The notes beneath the pieces are model-generated. The model had not been told where the DNA came from, did not search any database, and worked only from the letters and a program-made list of their open reading frames with translations. A program made the position numbers and the translations under genes. 64,000 nucleotides of DNA. Origin: Microbispora hainanensis (GTDB lineage: Bacteria; Actinomycetota; Actinomycetes; Streptosporangiales; Streptosporangiaceae). The stretch spans positions 50,475 to 114,474 of the forward strand of contig NZ_VIRM01000027.1 in NCBI RefSeq assembly GCF_006874475.1, read 5' to 3'. Positions 25,077-33,633 of this stretch are shown here, piece by piece. Each line of letters opens with the position of its first letter. The first letter of the stretch is position 1.

Positions 25077-27302
25077 ATGAATTTACCGTATCACGGCAGC
25101 TTACGCCCCACGGGCGTACGACGGCTCTCCGCGGCCATCGCCGCCGGAGTCATGGCGATGGCGGCGGTGTCGCTCGCACCGCCGCTGCCGGCGGCGGCGG
25201 ACACCCCCTGGCTGGACCTGTCCGAGGACGGCTATGCGTCGTTCAGCGTCCCGGCGGCCTACGTGCAGGCCAACGCGGGCCAGGTGTCGCAGGTGGTCAT
25301 CGAGGGGAACTTCGGTCCCTCCTTCACCTGGGCGGAGTTCGGGCTCACCCGCCGCGGCGACGTCTGGTCCGGAGTCCTCGGCCCGCTCAAGCCGGGGCTG
25401 TACTCCTACCAGGTCACGGGTGACGACACGAAGGGTCTCAAGGATCCGACGAACGCCAACAGCGTGACCTCCGCGCCCCTGAGGAGCACCTTCCTCGTCG
25501 CGGGCGACTCCGCGCGCCTCCTGGCGGACGCGCCTCAGGGACAGGGCGGCAAGGTCGAGACCCTGACCTACGAGGTGAAGAAGAAGGAGCGGACGGCGCT
25601 GGTCTGGACGCCGCCGGGCTACCAGGTCAAGGGGCCCGGCCCGAAGGAGCAGGGTCCCGGGGGTCCCGGACCCAGGGATCCCAAGGGCTACCCGGTGCTG
25701 TATCTGCAGTCCGGCGACAGGAGCGCCACCGACTGGCTCGACCTCGGCCGGGCCAGGCAGATCCTCGACAACCTCTCGATCCAGGGCTCCGCGGAGCCGA
25801 TGGTGGTCGTGATCAGCGACGGTGAGGGGACGGCCGGCGACAAGGATCTGAAGGACCTGCGCAAGGCGGTCGGGGACAGATACAACGTCCTGCGCGACCC
25901 GGCGCACCAGGCGATCGCGGGTGTGGGCGAGGGCGGGACGCAGGCGCTGCGTGCCGCACTGACCGGGCCGGCTCAGTTCGCCTATGCCGGCTCGTTCTCC
26001 GGCCTTCTGGAGGACGGCGTCGCCGGGGCGGACGCGAAGGCGGTCAACCGCGAGGTCAAACTGGCGCGTCTGTACACCGGGAACGTGACCGACCCGGCCT
26101 ACAACGCGACCGTACGCCTGACCAAGGCGCTGGACCGCGCCGGCATCAGGTATGAGTTCGACGGCGTCAATCCCGACGCCGGGGCGAACTGGAACGCCTG
26201 GCAGGAGAATCTGATCGATTTCGTGCCGCGGCTGTTCCACAACGTGTCGGATCACGGTCCGAGCGCCGGTCACGGGCCGCTGAAGGGCGAGTTCCACCCG
26301 CCGGCGGCGGGCACGACCCCGACGCCGTTCCTGAGCGAGGACGGTTTCGTCACCTTCGAGACCACGACCGACTTCACGGACGCGCAGCACGTCACCGTGT
26401 GGGCCAACGTGGCTCCCGGCGGGAGCTGGCTGCGTCTCCCGATGTCCCGTGAAGGCGACCGGTGGCGGACGACCGTGGGCCCGCTGGACCCGTGGTTCTA
26501 CTACTACCGGCTGATCGTGGATCGGGTCGCGGTCAAGGACGCGTCGAACCCGACGAAGGTGACCTCCGAACCGGCGTGGAGCACCTTCCTCGTTCCCGGT
26601 GAGAGGTCGCGTCTGCTCTCCGACGTTCCCGCCGGTCAGGGCGGAAAGGTCGAGAGCCTGACCTACCACAGCAACGTGGCGAACCAGGACAGGACCGCGC
26701 TGGTGTGGACGCCGCCCGGTTACGACCCTGACCGCGCGGAGCCGTACCCGGTCTTCTACCTCCAGCACGGCAGTGGCCAGAGCTACACCGACTGGGTGGA
26801 GATGGGCCGGGCCAAGCAGATCCTCGACCACCAGTTCCTCGACGGCGACCTGGTGCCGATGGTGGTCGTGATGGGCAACGGCAACGTGTCCAACTTCAAC
26901 AAGGAGCTGCTGGAGAACATCGTTCCCGCGGCTCGCGCCCACTACAACATCTCCGACGACCCGTCGCAGCAGGCACTCGCCGGCCTCTCGATGGGCGGTG
27001 GACAGACGATCGGAGTGCTCAAGGCCTATCCGGGCCGGTTCGCCTACATCGGGGCGTTCTCGGCCGGGTTCGGCGGCGGCGCCGGCGTCGACGTGGCGGC
27101 GATCAACAGCGGGACCAAGCTGTTCCGTGTGTACGTCGGCGACGTGACGGACTTCGTGTACCCGTCGTTCATGGCGGGGCTGACCACGATGAACGACCTC
27201 GGTGTCCACTACGAGTTCGACGGAATCACCCCCGGACCCCACGGGTGGGACGTATGGCAGAAGAACCTGATCGACCTGGCACCACGCTTGTTCAAGCGCT
27301 GA
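25077..27302 (+). CDS. Secreted tandem esterase (CE1/esterase-D type), first domain inactive
   Basis: This 741-aa protein starts at ATG after AGGAG, with a signal peptide cut near AAADTP (about residue 40). It is an internal duplication: each half has an N-terminal beta-sandwich (W(S/A)xLG-type, CBM48-like) and an alpha/beta-hydrolase domain with RTALVWTPPGY and an (A)KQILD motif. The second half keeps GLSMGG (Ser about 638) and a GPHGWDVW His (about 722). In the first half the Ser position is Glu (GVGEGG, about 285) and the His position is Ala. Related enzymes remove feruloyl or acetyl groups from xylan. Only the second domain should be catalytic. Confidence 0.86.
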   Translation: MNLPYHGSLRPTGVRRLSAAIAAGVMAMAAVSLAPPLPAAADTPWLDLSEDGYASFSVPAAYVQANAGQVSQVVIEGNFGPSFTWAEFGLTRRGDVWSGVLGPLKPGLYSYQVTGDDTKGLKDPTNANSVTSAPLRSTFLVAGDSARLLADAPQGQGGKVETLTYEVKKKERTALVWTPPGYQVKGPGPKEQGPGGPGPRDPKGYPVLYLQSGDRSATDWLDLGRARQILDNLSIQGSAEPMVVVISDGEGTAGDKDLKDLRKAVGDRYNVLRDPAHQAIAGVGEGGTQALRAALTGPAQFAYAGSFSGLLEDGVAGADAKAVNREVKLARLYTGNVTDPAYNATVRLTKALDRAGIRYEFDGVNPDAGANWNAWQENLIDFVPRLFHNVSDHGPSAGHGPLKGEFHPPAAGTTPTPFLSEDGFVTFETTTDFTDAQHVTVWANVAPGGSWLRLPMSREGDRWRTTVGPLDPWFYYYRLIVDRVAVKDASNPTKVTSEPAWSTFLVPGERSRLLSDVPAGQGGKVESLTYHSNVANQDRTALVWTPPGYDPDRAEPYPVFYLQHGSGQSYTDWVEMGRAKQILDHQFLDGDLVPMVVVMGNGNVSNFNKELLENIVPAARAHYNISDDPSQQALAGLSMGGGQTIGVLKAYPGRFAYIGAFSAGFGGGAGVDVAAINSGTKLFRVYVGDVTDFVYPSFMAGLTTMNDLGVHYEFDGITPGPHGWDVWQKNLIDLAPRLFKR

Positions 27303-27362
27303 TCAGCAAATAGCGTCAAAGGCACCGGGTCACCGGTGATGGACGTTGTCACGGACGTGGGC

Positions 27363-27378
27363 ATGTTAACGCTCACAT
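27363..27378. promoter_or_regulatory. Imperfect palindrome ATGTTAACGCTCACAT before the sugar importer
   Basis: This 16-bp site has a central CG and ATGT/ACAT ends, like many LacI-family operators. It lies ~120 bp before the binding-protein gene. It differs from the AATCGTTATCG motif at GH3/lacI, so another regulator may act here. An 8-bp hairpin (GGCGCGGA/TCCGCGCC) follows at 27401-27424. Confidence 0.5.
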
Positions 27379-27498
27379 GAGAAGTCGGCCCGAAGGGCGG
27401 GGCGCGGATCGTGGGGTCCGCGCCTCGTCCTCCGGCCGATCGCCCGGCCGCAGCGGCGGCGCATGACCCTTGTGCGCAGTGATCCCGGAGGGGACGTT

Positions 27499-28905
27499 AT
27501 GTCAACGAAGACGAAAAAACTGTTTGCCACCGCAGCCACGCTCGCCGCCGCGTGCGTGCTTGCCGCCTGCTCCCCCGACGCGGGGAGCCAGAGCAGCGCG
27601 AGCGCGACCAACACCGGAAGCGACACGGCCGGAAACAACGCGGCCGGAAACAACGCGAGCAACTGCACGAACACGATCACCAAGAAGGACCTGCCGGTCG
27701 TGACCTTCTGGGGCTGGTACCCCAACATGCAACTCGTCGTCGACAACTTCAACAAGCAGAACAACGAGGTGCAGGTCTGCTGGACCAACGTCGGCCAGGG
27801 CGGTGACGAGTACGACAAGTTCCAGACCGCGATCTCGGCGGGCACCGGCGCGCCCGACGTCATCATGATCGAGGCCGACCGGATCCCGACCTTCCAGATC
27901 CAGAAGGCGCTCGTCGACATCAAGAACTACGGCTTCGACGCGGTGAAGGCGAACTACAGCGAAGGCGCGTGGAAGGACGTCTCGATCGGCGGCGCGGTCT
28001 ACGGCGTGCCGGTCGACGGCGGCCCGATGGCGATGATCTACCGGAAGGACGTCTTCGACAAGTACAAGATCACGCCGCCGAAGACGTGGGCCGAATACGA
28101 GCAGGCGGCACAGAAGGTGAAGGACGCCGGGGGCCCGCTGTTCGGCGACCTCGGCGCGAACGTGCCGGCCGTCATGATGGCGCTGCAGATCCAGAAGGGC
28201 GCGACTCCGTACTCCTACGACCCGACCCAGCCCGAGACGATCGGCATCGCGCTGAACGACCAGGCGTCCAAGGACGTGCTCGACTACTGGGGCAACCTCG
28301 CCAAGAAGGGCCTGGTCGGGACGCAGGACCAGTTCACGCCGGAGTACATCGCCGGTGTGGTCAACGGTAAGTACGCGACGTACATCTCGGCGGCCTGGGC
28401 GCCCGGCTACCTCACCGGCGCGGGCGTCGGCAAGGGCAAGGACACCGGCAAGTGGGCGGTGGCGCCGCTCCCGCAGTGGGATCCCGCCAACCCGGTGCAG
28501 GTGAACTGGGGCGGGTCGGCCTTCTCCGTGACGAGCCAGGCGAAGAACCCCGAGCTCGCGGCGAAGGTGGCGTACGGCCTCTACGCGGACGACGAGTCGC
28601 TCACCGACGGCTGGACCAACCAGATCATCTTCCCGCTGAACCTGAAGGCGCTCAACAGCCCCGACTTCGTGAACCTGAAGGTGAAGTTCTTCGACGGCCA
28701 GCAGGCGAACAAGGAGGTCTACGTCCCCGCGGCGAACGCCTACACGGGCATGACCTACGCGCCGTTCGGCCAGTACTACTTCGACGCCATGACGAAGCAG
28801 ATCAGCGCGGTCATCGACGGCTCCGTCACCGGTGCGCAGGCGGCCGACCGGATCCAGGAAGACGTGGTGAACTACGCCAAGGAGCAGGGTTTCACCGTCA
28901 AGTAG
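27499..28905 (+). CDS. ABC sugar importer, solute-binding lipoprotein
   Basis: This 468-aa protein starts at ATG after GGAGGGG and has a lipoprotein signal with lipobox LAAC (Cys about residue 19). A Ser/Thr/Asn-rich linker and a family-1 extracellular solute-binding fold follow (VTFWGWYPN near residue 70, APDVIMIEADRIP, VNGKYATYISAAWAPGYL). It would capture oligosaccharides outside the membrane for the two permeases that follow. No ATPase gene is nearby, as usual for actinomycete sugar importers that share an MsiK-type ATPase. Confidence 0.9.
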   Translation: MSTKTKKLFATAATLAAACVLAACSPDAGSQSSASATNTGSDTAGNNAAGNNASNCTNTITKKDLPVVTFWGWYPNMQLVVDNFNKQNNEVQVCWTNVGQGGDEYDKFQTAISAGTGAPDVIMIEADRIPTFQIQKALVDIKNYGFDAVKANYSEGAWKDVSIGGAVYGVPVDGGPMAMIYRKDVFDKYKITPPKTWAEYEQAAQKVKDAGGPLFGDLGANVPAVMMALQIQKGATPYSYDPTQPETIGIALNDQASKDVLDYWGNLAKKGLVGTQDQFTPEYIAGVVNGKYATYISAAWAPGYLTGAGVGKGKDTGKWAVAPLPQWDPANPVQVNWGGSAFSVTSQAKNPELAAKVAYGLYADDESLTDGWTNQIIFPLNLKALNSPDFVNLKVKFFDGQQANKEVYVPAANAYTGMTYAPFGQYYFDAMTKQISAVIDGSVTGAQAADRIQEDVVNYAKEQGFTVK

Positions 28906-28984
28906 CCAACCCGGGTGGGCCACGCCGTCCTCGACCGGCCGGCCCACCCGCCACTCCCCAGCATCGACCCCCTCGGAGCCCAAG

Positions 28985-29926
28985 ATGACCCTCCTGATCG
29001 AGGAGAGTGCATCGAGCACTCAAGAAAAAACGCGCAAGGTCCGCGGAAATGTGCGCCTCCGCGAGCACCTCATGGGGTGGCTCTTCGTCGGGCCATTCGG
29101 GATCGTCTTCCTGGCGTTGCTCATCGCGCCGCTCGGGTACGCCCTGTATCTCAGCCTCTGGCAGAAGAAGCTGATCGGGGGCACCAGTTTCGTCTTCCTC
29201 GGCAACTACGTGAAGGCGTTCACCGACCCGACCTTCCTCTCCGGGGTGTGGTTCGTCGTCCGCTTCTCCCTGGTGGCCATCCCGCTGCAGATCCTCGTCG
29301 CGCTCGCGATGGCCCTCATCGTGGACGCCGTGATCTCGCTGTTCACCCGGTTCTCCCGCCTCATGATCTTCCTCCCGTACGCCATTCCCACGGTCATCGG
29401 GGCGGTCATGTGGGGGTTCCTGTACAGCAAGAGCTTCGGGCCGCTCACCGACATCTTCGGCCTGTTCGGCGCCCCCGCCCCGGACTTCTTCAGCAAGAAC
29501 CTGATCTTCTACGGTCTGATCAACGTCGTCACCTGGCAGTGGGCCGGTTACTACATGATCATTCTGTACGCGGCGCTCCAGGGCATCGACCCGTCGCTCT
29601 ACGAGGCCGCCCGCATGGACGGCGCCAGTTCCTGGCAGATCGCGCTCCGGATCAAGATCCCGCTGATCGCCCCCGCGCTACTCCTGATCCTGGTCTTCTC
29701 GCTCATCGGCACCCTGCAGTTCTTCAACGAACCACAGATCCTGCGCTATCTGGCGGCCGGAACGATCGCACCGGGATTCACCCCCAACATGTACGCGTAC
29801 CAGCAGGCGTTCGGGCTCGCGAACTTCAACTACGGATCGGCGATCTCGTTCGCGCTCGGCGGGGTCGTGTTCGTCTGCGTCTACGCGTTCCTGTTCTTCA
29901 CCCGCAAGCGTAGGAGCTTCTTCTGA
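28985..29926 (+). CDS. ABC sugar importer permease (MalF-like)
   Basis: This 313-aa protein has six hydrophobic segments and the inner-membrane EAA loop YEAARMDGASSWQIALRIKIP near residues 200-220, which docks the ATPase. It follows the binding-protein gene by 79 bp and its stop overlaps the start of the second permease (TGATG). The pair forms the heterodimeric channel for the oligosaccharide captured by the lipoprotein. Confidence 0.9.
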   Translation: MTLLIEESASSTQEKTRKVRGNVRLREHLMGWLFVGPFGIVFLALLIAPLGYALYLSLWQKKLIGGTSFVFLGNYVKAFTDPTFLSGVWFVVRFSLVAIPLQILVALAMALIVDAVISLFTRFSRLMIFLPYAIPTVIGAVMWGFLYSKSFGPLTDIFGLFGAPAPDFFSKNLIFYGLINVVTWQWAGYYMIILYAALQGIDPSLYEAARMDGASSWQIALRIKIPLIAPALLLILVFSLIGTLQFFNEPQILRYLAAGTIAPGFTPNMYAYQQAFGLANFNYGSAISFALGGVVFVCVYAFLFFTRKRRSFF

Positions 29927-30801
29927 TGACCGGCAGCGCCGGCGCACGCCGCCGTCCCCAGCGCCACCTTCCCCTGCAGATCTTCCTCGGCTTCCTGGTC
30001 GTGTATTTCCTGGTGCCGTTCTGGTGGGTCATCGTCAACAGTTCCAAGGACGCCCCCGGCCTGTTCGGCGGGAGCAACACCCTGTGGTTCGCCGACCAGG
30101 TCGACTACTTCGGCAACCTCCAGCGACTGTTCACCTACGACGGCGGCATCTACGGCAGGTGGATCCTCAACTCCACGCTGTACGCGTTCGCGGGCGGGAT
30201 CGGCGCCACGATCCTGTCCGTCATGGCCGGATACGGATTCGCCAAATATCGGTTCGCCGGCCGGCGTTTCAGCTTCTCGGTCCTGCTCGGCGCGTTGATG
30301 GTGCCCGCGACCGCCCTGGTGATCCCCACCTTCATGATGTTCTCCGGGCTCGGCCTCACGAACACGATCTGGGCGGTGATCCTCCCGTCGCTGCTCAACC
30401 CGTTCGGCGTCTATCTGATGCACGTGTACGCGCGCGACGCCGTTCCCGACGAGATCCTCGACGCGGCGAAGGTCGACGGCGCGGGTGAGCTGCGGACGTT
30501 CCTCCAGGTCGCCTTCCCGCTGATGCGGCCGGCGGTGGTCACGGTGCTGCTCCTGTCCGCCGTGGCGTCCTGGAACAACTACTTCCTGCCGCTCGCCATG
30601 CTCTCCGACAACCGCCTTTTCCCCGTCACCGTCGGGCTCGGCCTCTGGCAGGGAATCGCCTCGGCGAACAATTCGGGCAGTACGTCCCTCTGGAGCCTCA
30701 TCATCCTGGGCGCGCTCGTGTCGGTGATCCCGCTCGTCATCGCCTTCTTCACCCTCCAGCGGCACTGGCGCGGCGGACTGTCCGTCGGAGGCCTGAGATA
30801 G
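29926..30801 (+). CDS. ABC sugar importer permease (MalG-like)
   Basis: This 291-aa protein has six hydrophobic segments and an EAA loop (DEILDAAKVDGAGELRTFLQ near residues 178-200). The N-terminal PFWWVIVNSSKD and C-terminal PLVIAFFTLQRHW are usual for MalG-type subunits. It is translationally coupled to the first permease by a one-base overlap and followed after 44 bp by the aldonate dehydratase gene. Confidence 0.9.
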   Translation: MTGSAGARRRPQRHLPLQIFLGFLVVYFLVPFWWVIVNSSKDAPGLFGGSNTLWFADQVDYFGNLQRLFTYDGGIYGRWILNSTLYAFAGGIGATILSVMAGYGFAKYRFAGRRFSFSVLLGALMVPATALVIPTFMMFSGLGLTNTIWAVILPSLLNPFGVYLMHVYARDAVPDEILDAAKVDGAGELRTFLQVAFPLMRPAVVTVLLLSAVASWNNYFLPLAMLSDNRLFPVTVGLGLWQGIASANNSGSTSLWSLIILGALVSVIPLVIAFFTLQRHWRGGLSVGGLR

Positions 30802-30845
30802 CCGGTCGTCTGCCAATTGATCAGCATTTATAGAGAGGTGTCCCG

Positions 30846-32573
30846 ATGTCGATGACCAACCGTCCGCTGCGCAGCCAGGAGTGGTTCGGCGCGGAAGGAC
30901 GCAACGGGTTCATCCATCGATCGTGGATGCGCAACCAGGGGTTCGCCGACGACGTCTTCGACGGCCGCCCCGTGATCGGCATCGCCACCACATGGTCGGA
31001 GTTGACGCCGTGCAACGCCCATTTGCGCGACCTTGCCGAGTCGGTGAAGCGCGGGGTGTGGGAGAGCGGAGCCCTGCCGCTCGAGTTCCCGGCGATGAGC
31101 CTGGGAGAGCCGGTGATGCGGCCGACGACCATGCTCTACCGCAACCTGCTGGCCATGGAGGCGGAGGAGCTCATCCGGGCCAACCCGCTCGACGGCGTGG
31201 TGCTGCTGTCCGGCTGTGACAAGACCACACCCGGGCTGCTCATGGGCGCGGCCAGCGTCGACCTGCCCACTCTGATGGTCACCGGTGGCCCCATGCTCAA
31301 CGGCAAGTTCCGCGGCCGGGACATCGGGTCGGGCACCGACGTGTGGCGTTTCACCGAGGAGATGCGGGCCGGCCGGATGACCGCGGCCGACTGCGCCGAG
31401 GCGGAGATCTGCATGTCCCGCAGCCGCGGGCACTGCATGACCATGGGGACCGCCTCCACGATGGCCTGTGTCGCCGAGGCGCTGGGCGTCCAGTTGCCGG
31501 GGTCCGCGGCCCTTCCGGCGGTCGACTCCCGGCGGTACGCGCTCGCGCAGGCCGCCGGGCGCCGGATCGTGGCCATGGTGCAGGAGGACCAGCGGCTGTC
31601 CACCGTGCTCACCCGCGAGGCCTTCGAGAACGCCATCCGGGTCAACGCCGCCATCGGCGGCTCCACCAACGCCGTGGTGCACCTGCTCGCGATCGCCGGG
31701 CGCCTCGGCGTCCCCCTGGCGCTGGAGGACTTCGACACGCTCATCGCCGAGGTGCCCATGCTGGTCAACCTCATGCCCTCCGGCACCTACCTGATGGAGG
31801 ACTTCGCGTACGCGGGCGGACTCCCGGCGCTGATGAAGGAGATCGCCTCCCTGCTGCACCTGGACCACGTCACCGTCAGCGGAAAGAGCGTGGCCGACAA
31901 CATCAGCGGCGCGCAGTGCTGGAACCGCGAAGTCATCGGCACCATGGAGAAGCCGTTCCAGGCCGCCGGCTCGGGCACCGTCGTGCTGCGCGGGTCGCTC
32001 GCGCCGTCCGGGGCCGTGCTGAAGGTCTCCGCCGCCTCGGCCCATCTGCTGCAGCACACCGGACCGGCGCTCGTGTTCGACCGTATCGAGGACTACGTCG
32101 CCGCGGCCGACGACCCGGACCTGGACGTCACCGCCGACACGGTCATCGTGGTGCAGAACGCCGGGCCGCGCGGGTACCCCGGCTTCCCCGAGGTGGGCAA
32201 CATGCCCATGCCGCGGCGGCTGCTCCAGGAGGGGGTCACCGACATGGTCCGGATCTCCGACGCCCGCATGAGCGGCACGGGGTACGGCACCTGCGTCCTG
32301 CACGTGGCCCCGGAGGCGTCCGTGGGCGGTCCCCTCGCACTCGTCCGCACGGGCGACCTGGTTCGTGTCGACGTTCCGGCGCGGAGCCTGGACCTGCTGG
32401 TCGACGAGGCGGAGCTCGAACGCCGCCGCGCCGCCTGGCGGCCCCCGCAACCGCCCGCCACCCGGGGATGGGTGCGGCTCTACAGCGAGCACGTGATGCA
32501 GGCCGACCAGGGTGCGGACCTCGACTTCCTCGTCGGCGGCAGCGGCAGCGCCCCGCCCCGTCACTCCCACTGA
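30846..32573 (+). CDS. IlvD/Edd-family aldonate dehydratase (xylonate/arabonate type)
   Basis: This 575-aa protein starts after AGAGAGGTG. It carries the three Fe-S cysteines of the family: TPCNAH (about residue 57), SGCDKTTPG (about 125) and RGHCMTMG (about 197). IGGSTNAVVHL and GPRGYPGFPEVG complete the fold, and the length equals sugar-acid rather than dihydroxyacid dehydratases. It would dehydrate a pentonate to 2-keto-3-deoxy-pentonate. Together with the FAH-family enzyme this makes two steps of the oxidative pentose (Weimberg-type) pathway; the sugar dehydrogenase and semialdehyde dehydrogenase are not in the window. Confidence 0.87.
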   Translation: MSMTNRPLRSQEWFGAEGRNGFIHRSWMRNQGFADDVFDGRPVIGIATTWSELTPCNAHLRDLAESVKRGVWESGALPLEFPAMSLGEPVMRPTTMLYRNLLAMEAEELIRANPLDGVVLLSGCDKTTPGLLMGAASVDLPTLMVTGGPMLNGKFRGRDIGSGTDVWRFTEEMRAGRMTAADCAEAEICMSRSRGHCMTMGTASTMACVAEALGVQLPGSAALPAVDSRRYALAQAAGRRIVAMVQEDQRLSTVLTREAFENAIRVNAAIGGSTNAVVHLLAIAGRLGVPLALEDFDTLIAEVPMLVNLMPSGTYLMEDFAYAGGLPALMKEIASLLHLDHVTVSGKSVADNISGAQCWNREVIGTMEKPFQAAGSGTVVLRGSLAPSGAVLKVSAASAHLLQHTGPALVFDRIEDYVAAADDPDLDVTADTVIVVQNAGPRGYPGFPEVGNMPMPRRLLQEGVTDMVRISDARMSGTGYGTCVLHVAPEASVGGPLALVRTGDLVRVDVPARSLDLLVDEAELERRRAAWRPPQPPATRGWVRLYSEHVMQADQGADLDFLVGGSGSAPPRHSH

Positions 32574-32661
32574 CCGGCCACCAGATCGCGGGTGGCGAGC
32601 GGAGACGGCTGGTGTCGAGGATCGGCACGCTTCATGGCGGCCAGACCTCGACATCGGCACG

Positions 32662-33117
32662 TCAGCCGGCACTGCCCTCGCCGGAGGCTTCGTTGTCGCG
32701 GCCTTGCGGGATCATCCAGGGCGGCGTGTGCTTCCGCTGGCGGGGGAACATGGTGAGCTCCTCCGCATAGGCCCACGGGGGCACCTGAAGGTCGTCCCCG
32801 AACGGGAACTCCCTGGCGAACGTCTGCATCGATGCCGTGTACGCCCTCCTGCGACGGCTGTATTCAAGCCGGCACCTGAACCAGGTCCCCTCCCCAGGCT
32901 GGTATTCGGCCCGCTTGAGCTGGTGAAACAACTCGTCCAGGCCGTCCACGTCCTGCGTCTGCTCGGAGCCGTCGGCCACCGTGTAGGTGGTCAGCGTGGT
33001 GCCGAAGGTGCCGAGCTGGCGTCGGAGCACCTCCGCGTTGCGCCAGCGCTTGGGCGCTCGGGCGGCCACCAGTTCTCCGATCTCGACGCAGAGCTCATGC
33101 GTCCGATAACGCGACAC
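32662..33117 (-). CDS. Hypothetical protein, possibly DUF600/YezG-like
   Basis: This 151-aa protein has a soluble, mixed composition with a central GEGTWFRCRLEYSRRR strand and an AYAEELTMFPRQRKHTPPWM end. The shape (short, acidic/aromatic, late YxxEL..FPR..) resembles DUF600/YezG-like immunity proteins, but the match is by eye and weak. No toxin gene adjoins it. It is convergent with the dehydratase gene and divergent from the YccF gene. Confidence 0.5.
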   Translation of the reverse strand: MSRYRTHELCVEIGELVAARAPKRWRNAEVLRRQLGTFGTTLTTYTVADGSEQTQDVDGLDELFHQLKRAEYQPGEGTWFRCRLEYSRRRRAYTASMQTFAREFPFGDDLQVPPWAYAEELTMFPRQRKHTPPWMIPQGRDNEASGEGSAG

Positions 33118-33199
33118 CGGTCCTCAGTCGCTCCTCACGCGTGGTCCTCGACCGTCAGGCGGTCACCGGCCGAGCCGGTCAGATGGGACAGTGGGCACT

Positions 33200-33580
33200 A
33201 TGAAGACCATTCTCAACGTCATCTGGCTGATCTTCGCCGGTCTGTGGCTCGCGTTAGCTTACGTCGCGGCGGGGATCATCTGCTGCGTCCTCATCATCAC
33301 CATCCCCTTCGGCATCGCGGCGTTCCGGATCGCGGGCTACGCGCTGTGGCCGTTCGGCCGGACCGTCGCCGACAAGCCGTCCGCCGGCGCGTGGTCGACG
33401 ATCGGCAACGTCATCTGGCTGCTCGTCGCCGGGATCTGGCTGGCGCTCGGGCACGTCGTCACCGCCATCCCGCTGTTCATCTCGATCATCGGCATCCCGC
33501 TGGGGATCGCGAACCTCAAAATGATCCCGATCTCGCTGATGCCGCTGGGCAAGGACATCGTCCCCGTGAGCCGCGCTTAG
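33200..33580 (+). CDS. YccF-domain inner membrane protein
   Basis: This 126-aa protein has two copies of the YccF module, each starting (I/G)NVIWL(I/L)(F/V)AG(L/I)WLAL and ending in a hydrophobic segment with PFGI or IPLGI. Four or so membrane segments are predicted. The function is unknown. The ATG at 33200 is preferred over an in-frame GTG nine bases earlier because the family begins MKxIxNVIW. Confidence 0.85.
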   Translation: MKTILNVIWLIFAGLWLALAYVAAGIICCVLIITIPFGIAAFRIAGYALWPFGRTVADKPSAGAWSTIGNVIWLLVAGIWLALGHVVTAIPLFISIIGIPLGIANLKMIPISLMPLGKDIVPVSRA

Positions 33581-33633
33581 GTGACCGTGACCGGCAGTTT
33601 GAGTTCAGATAGAGGCCTTACATTCGCGCGCCG

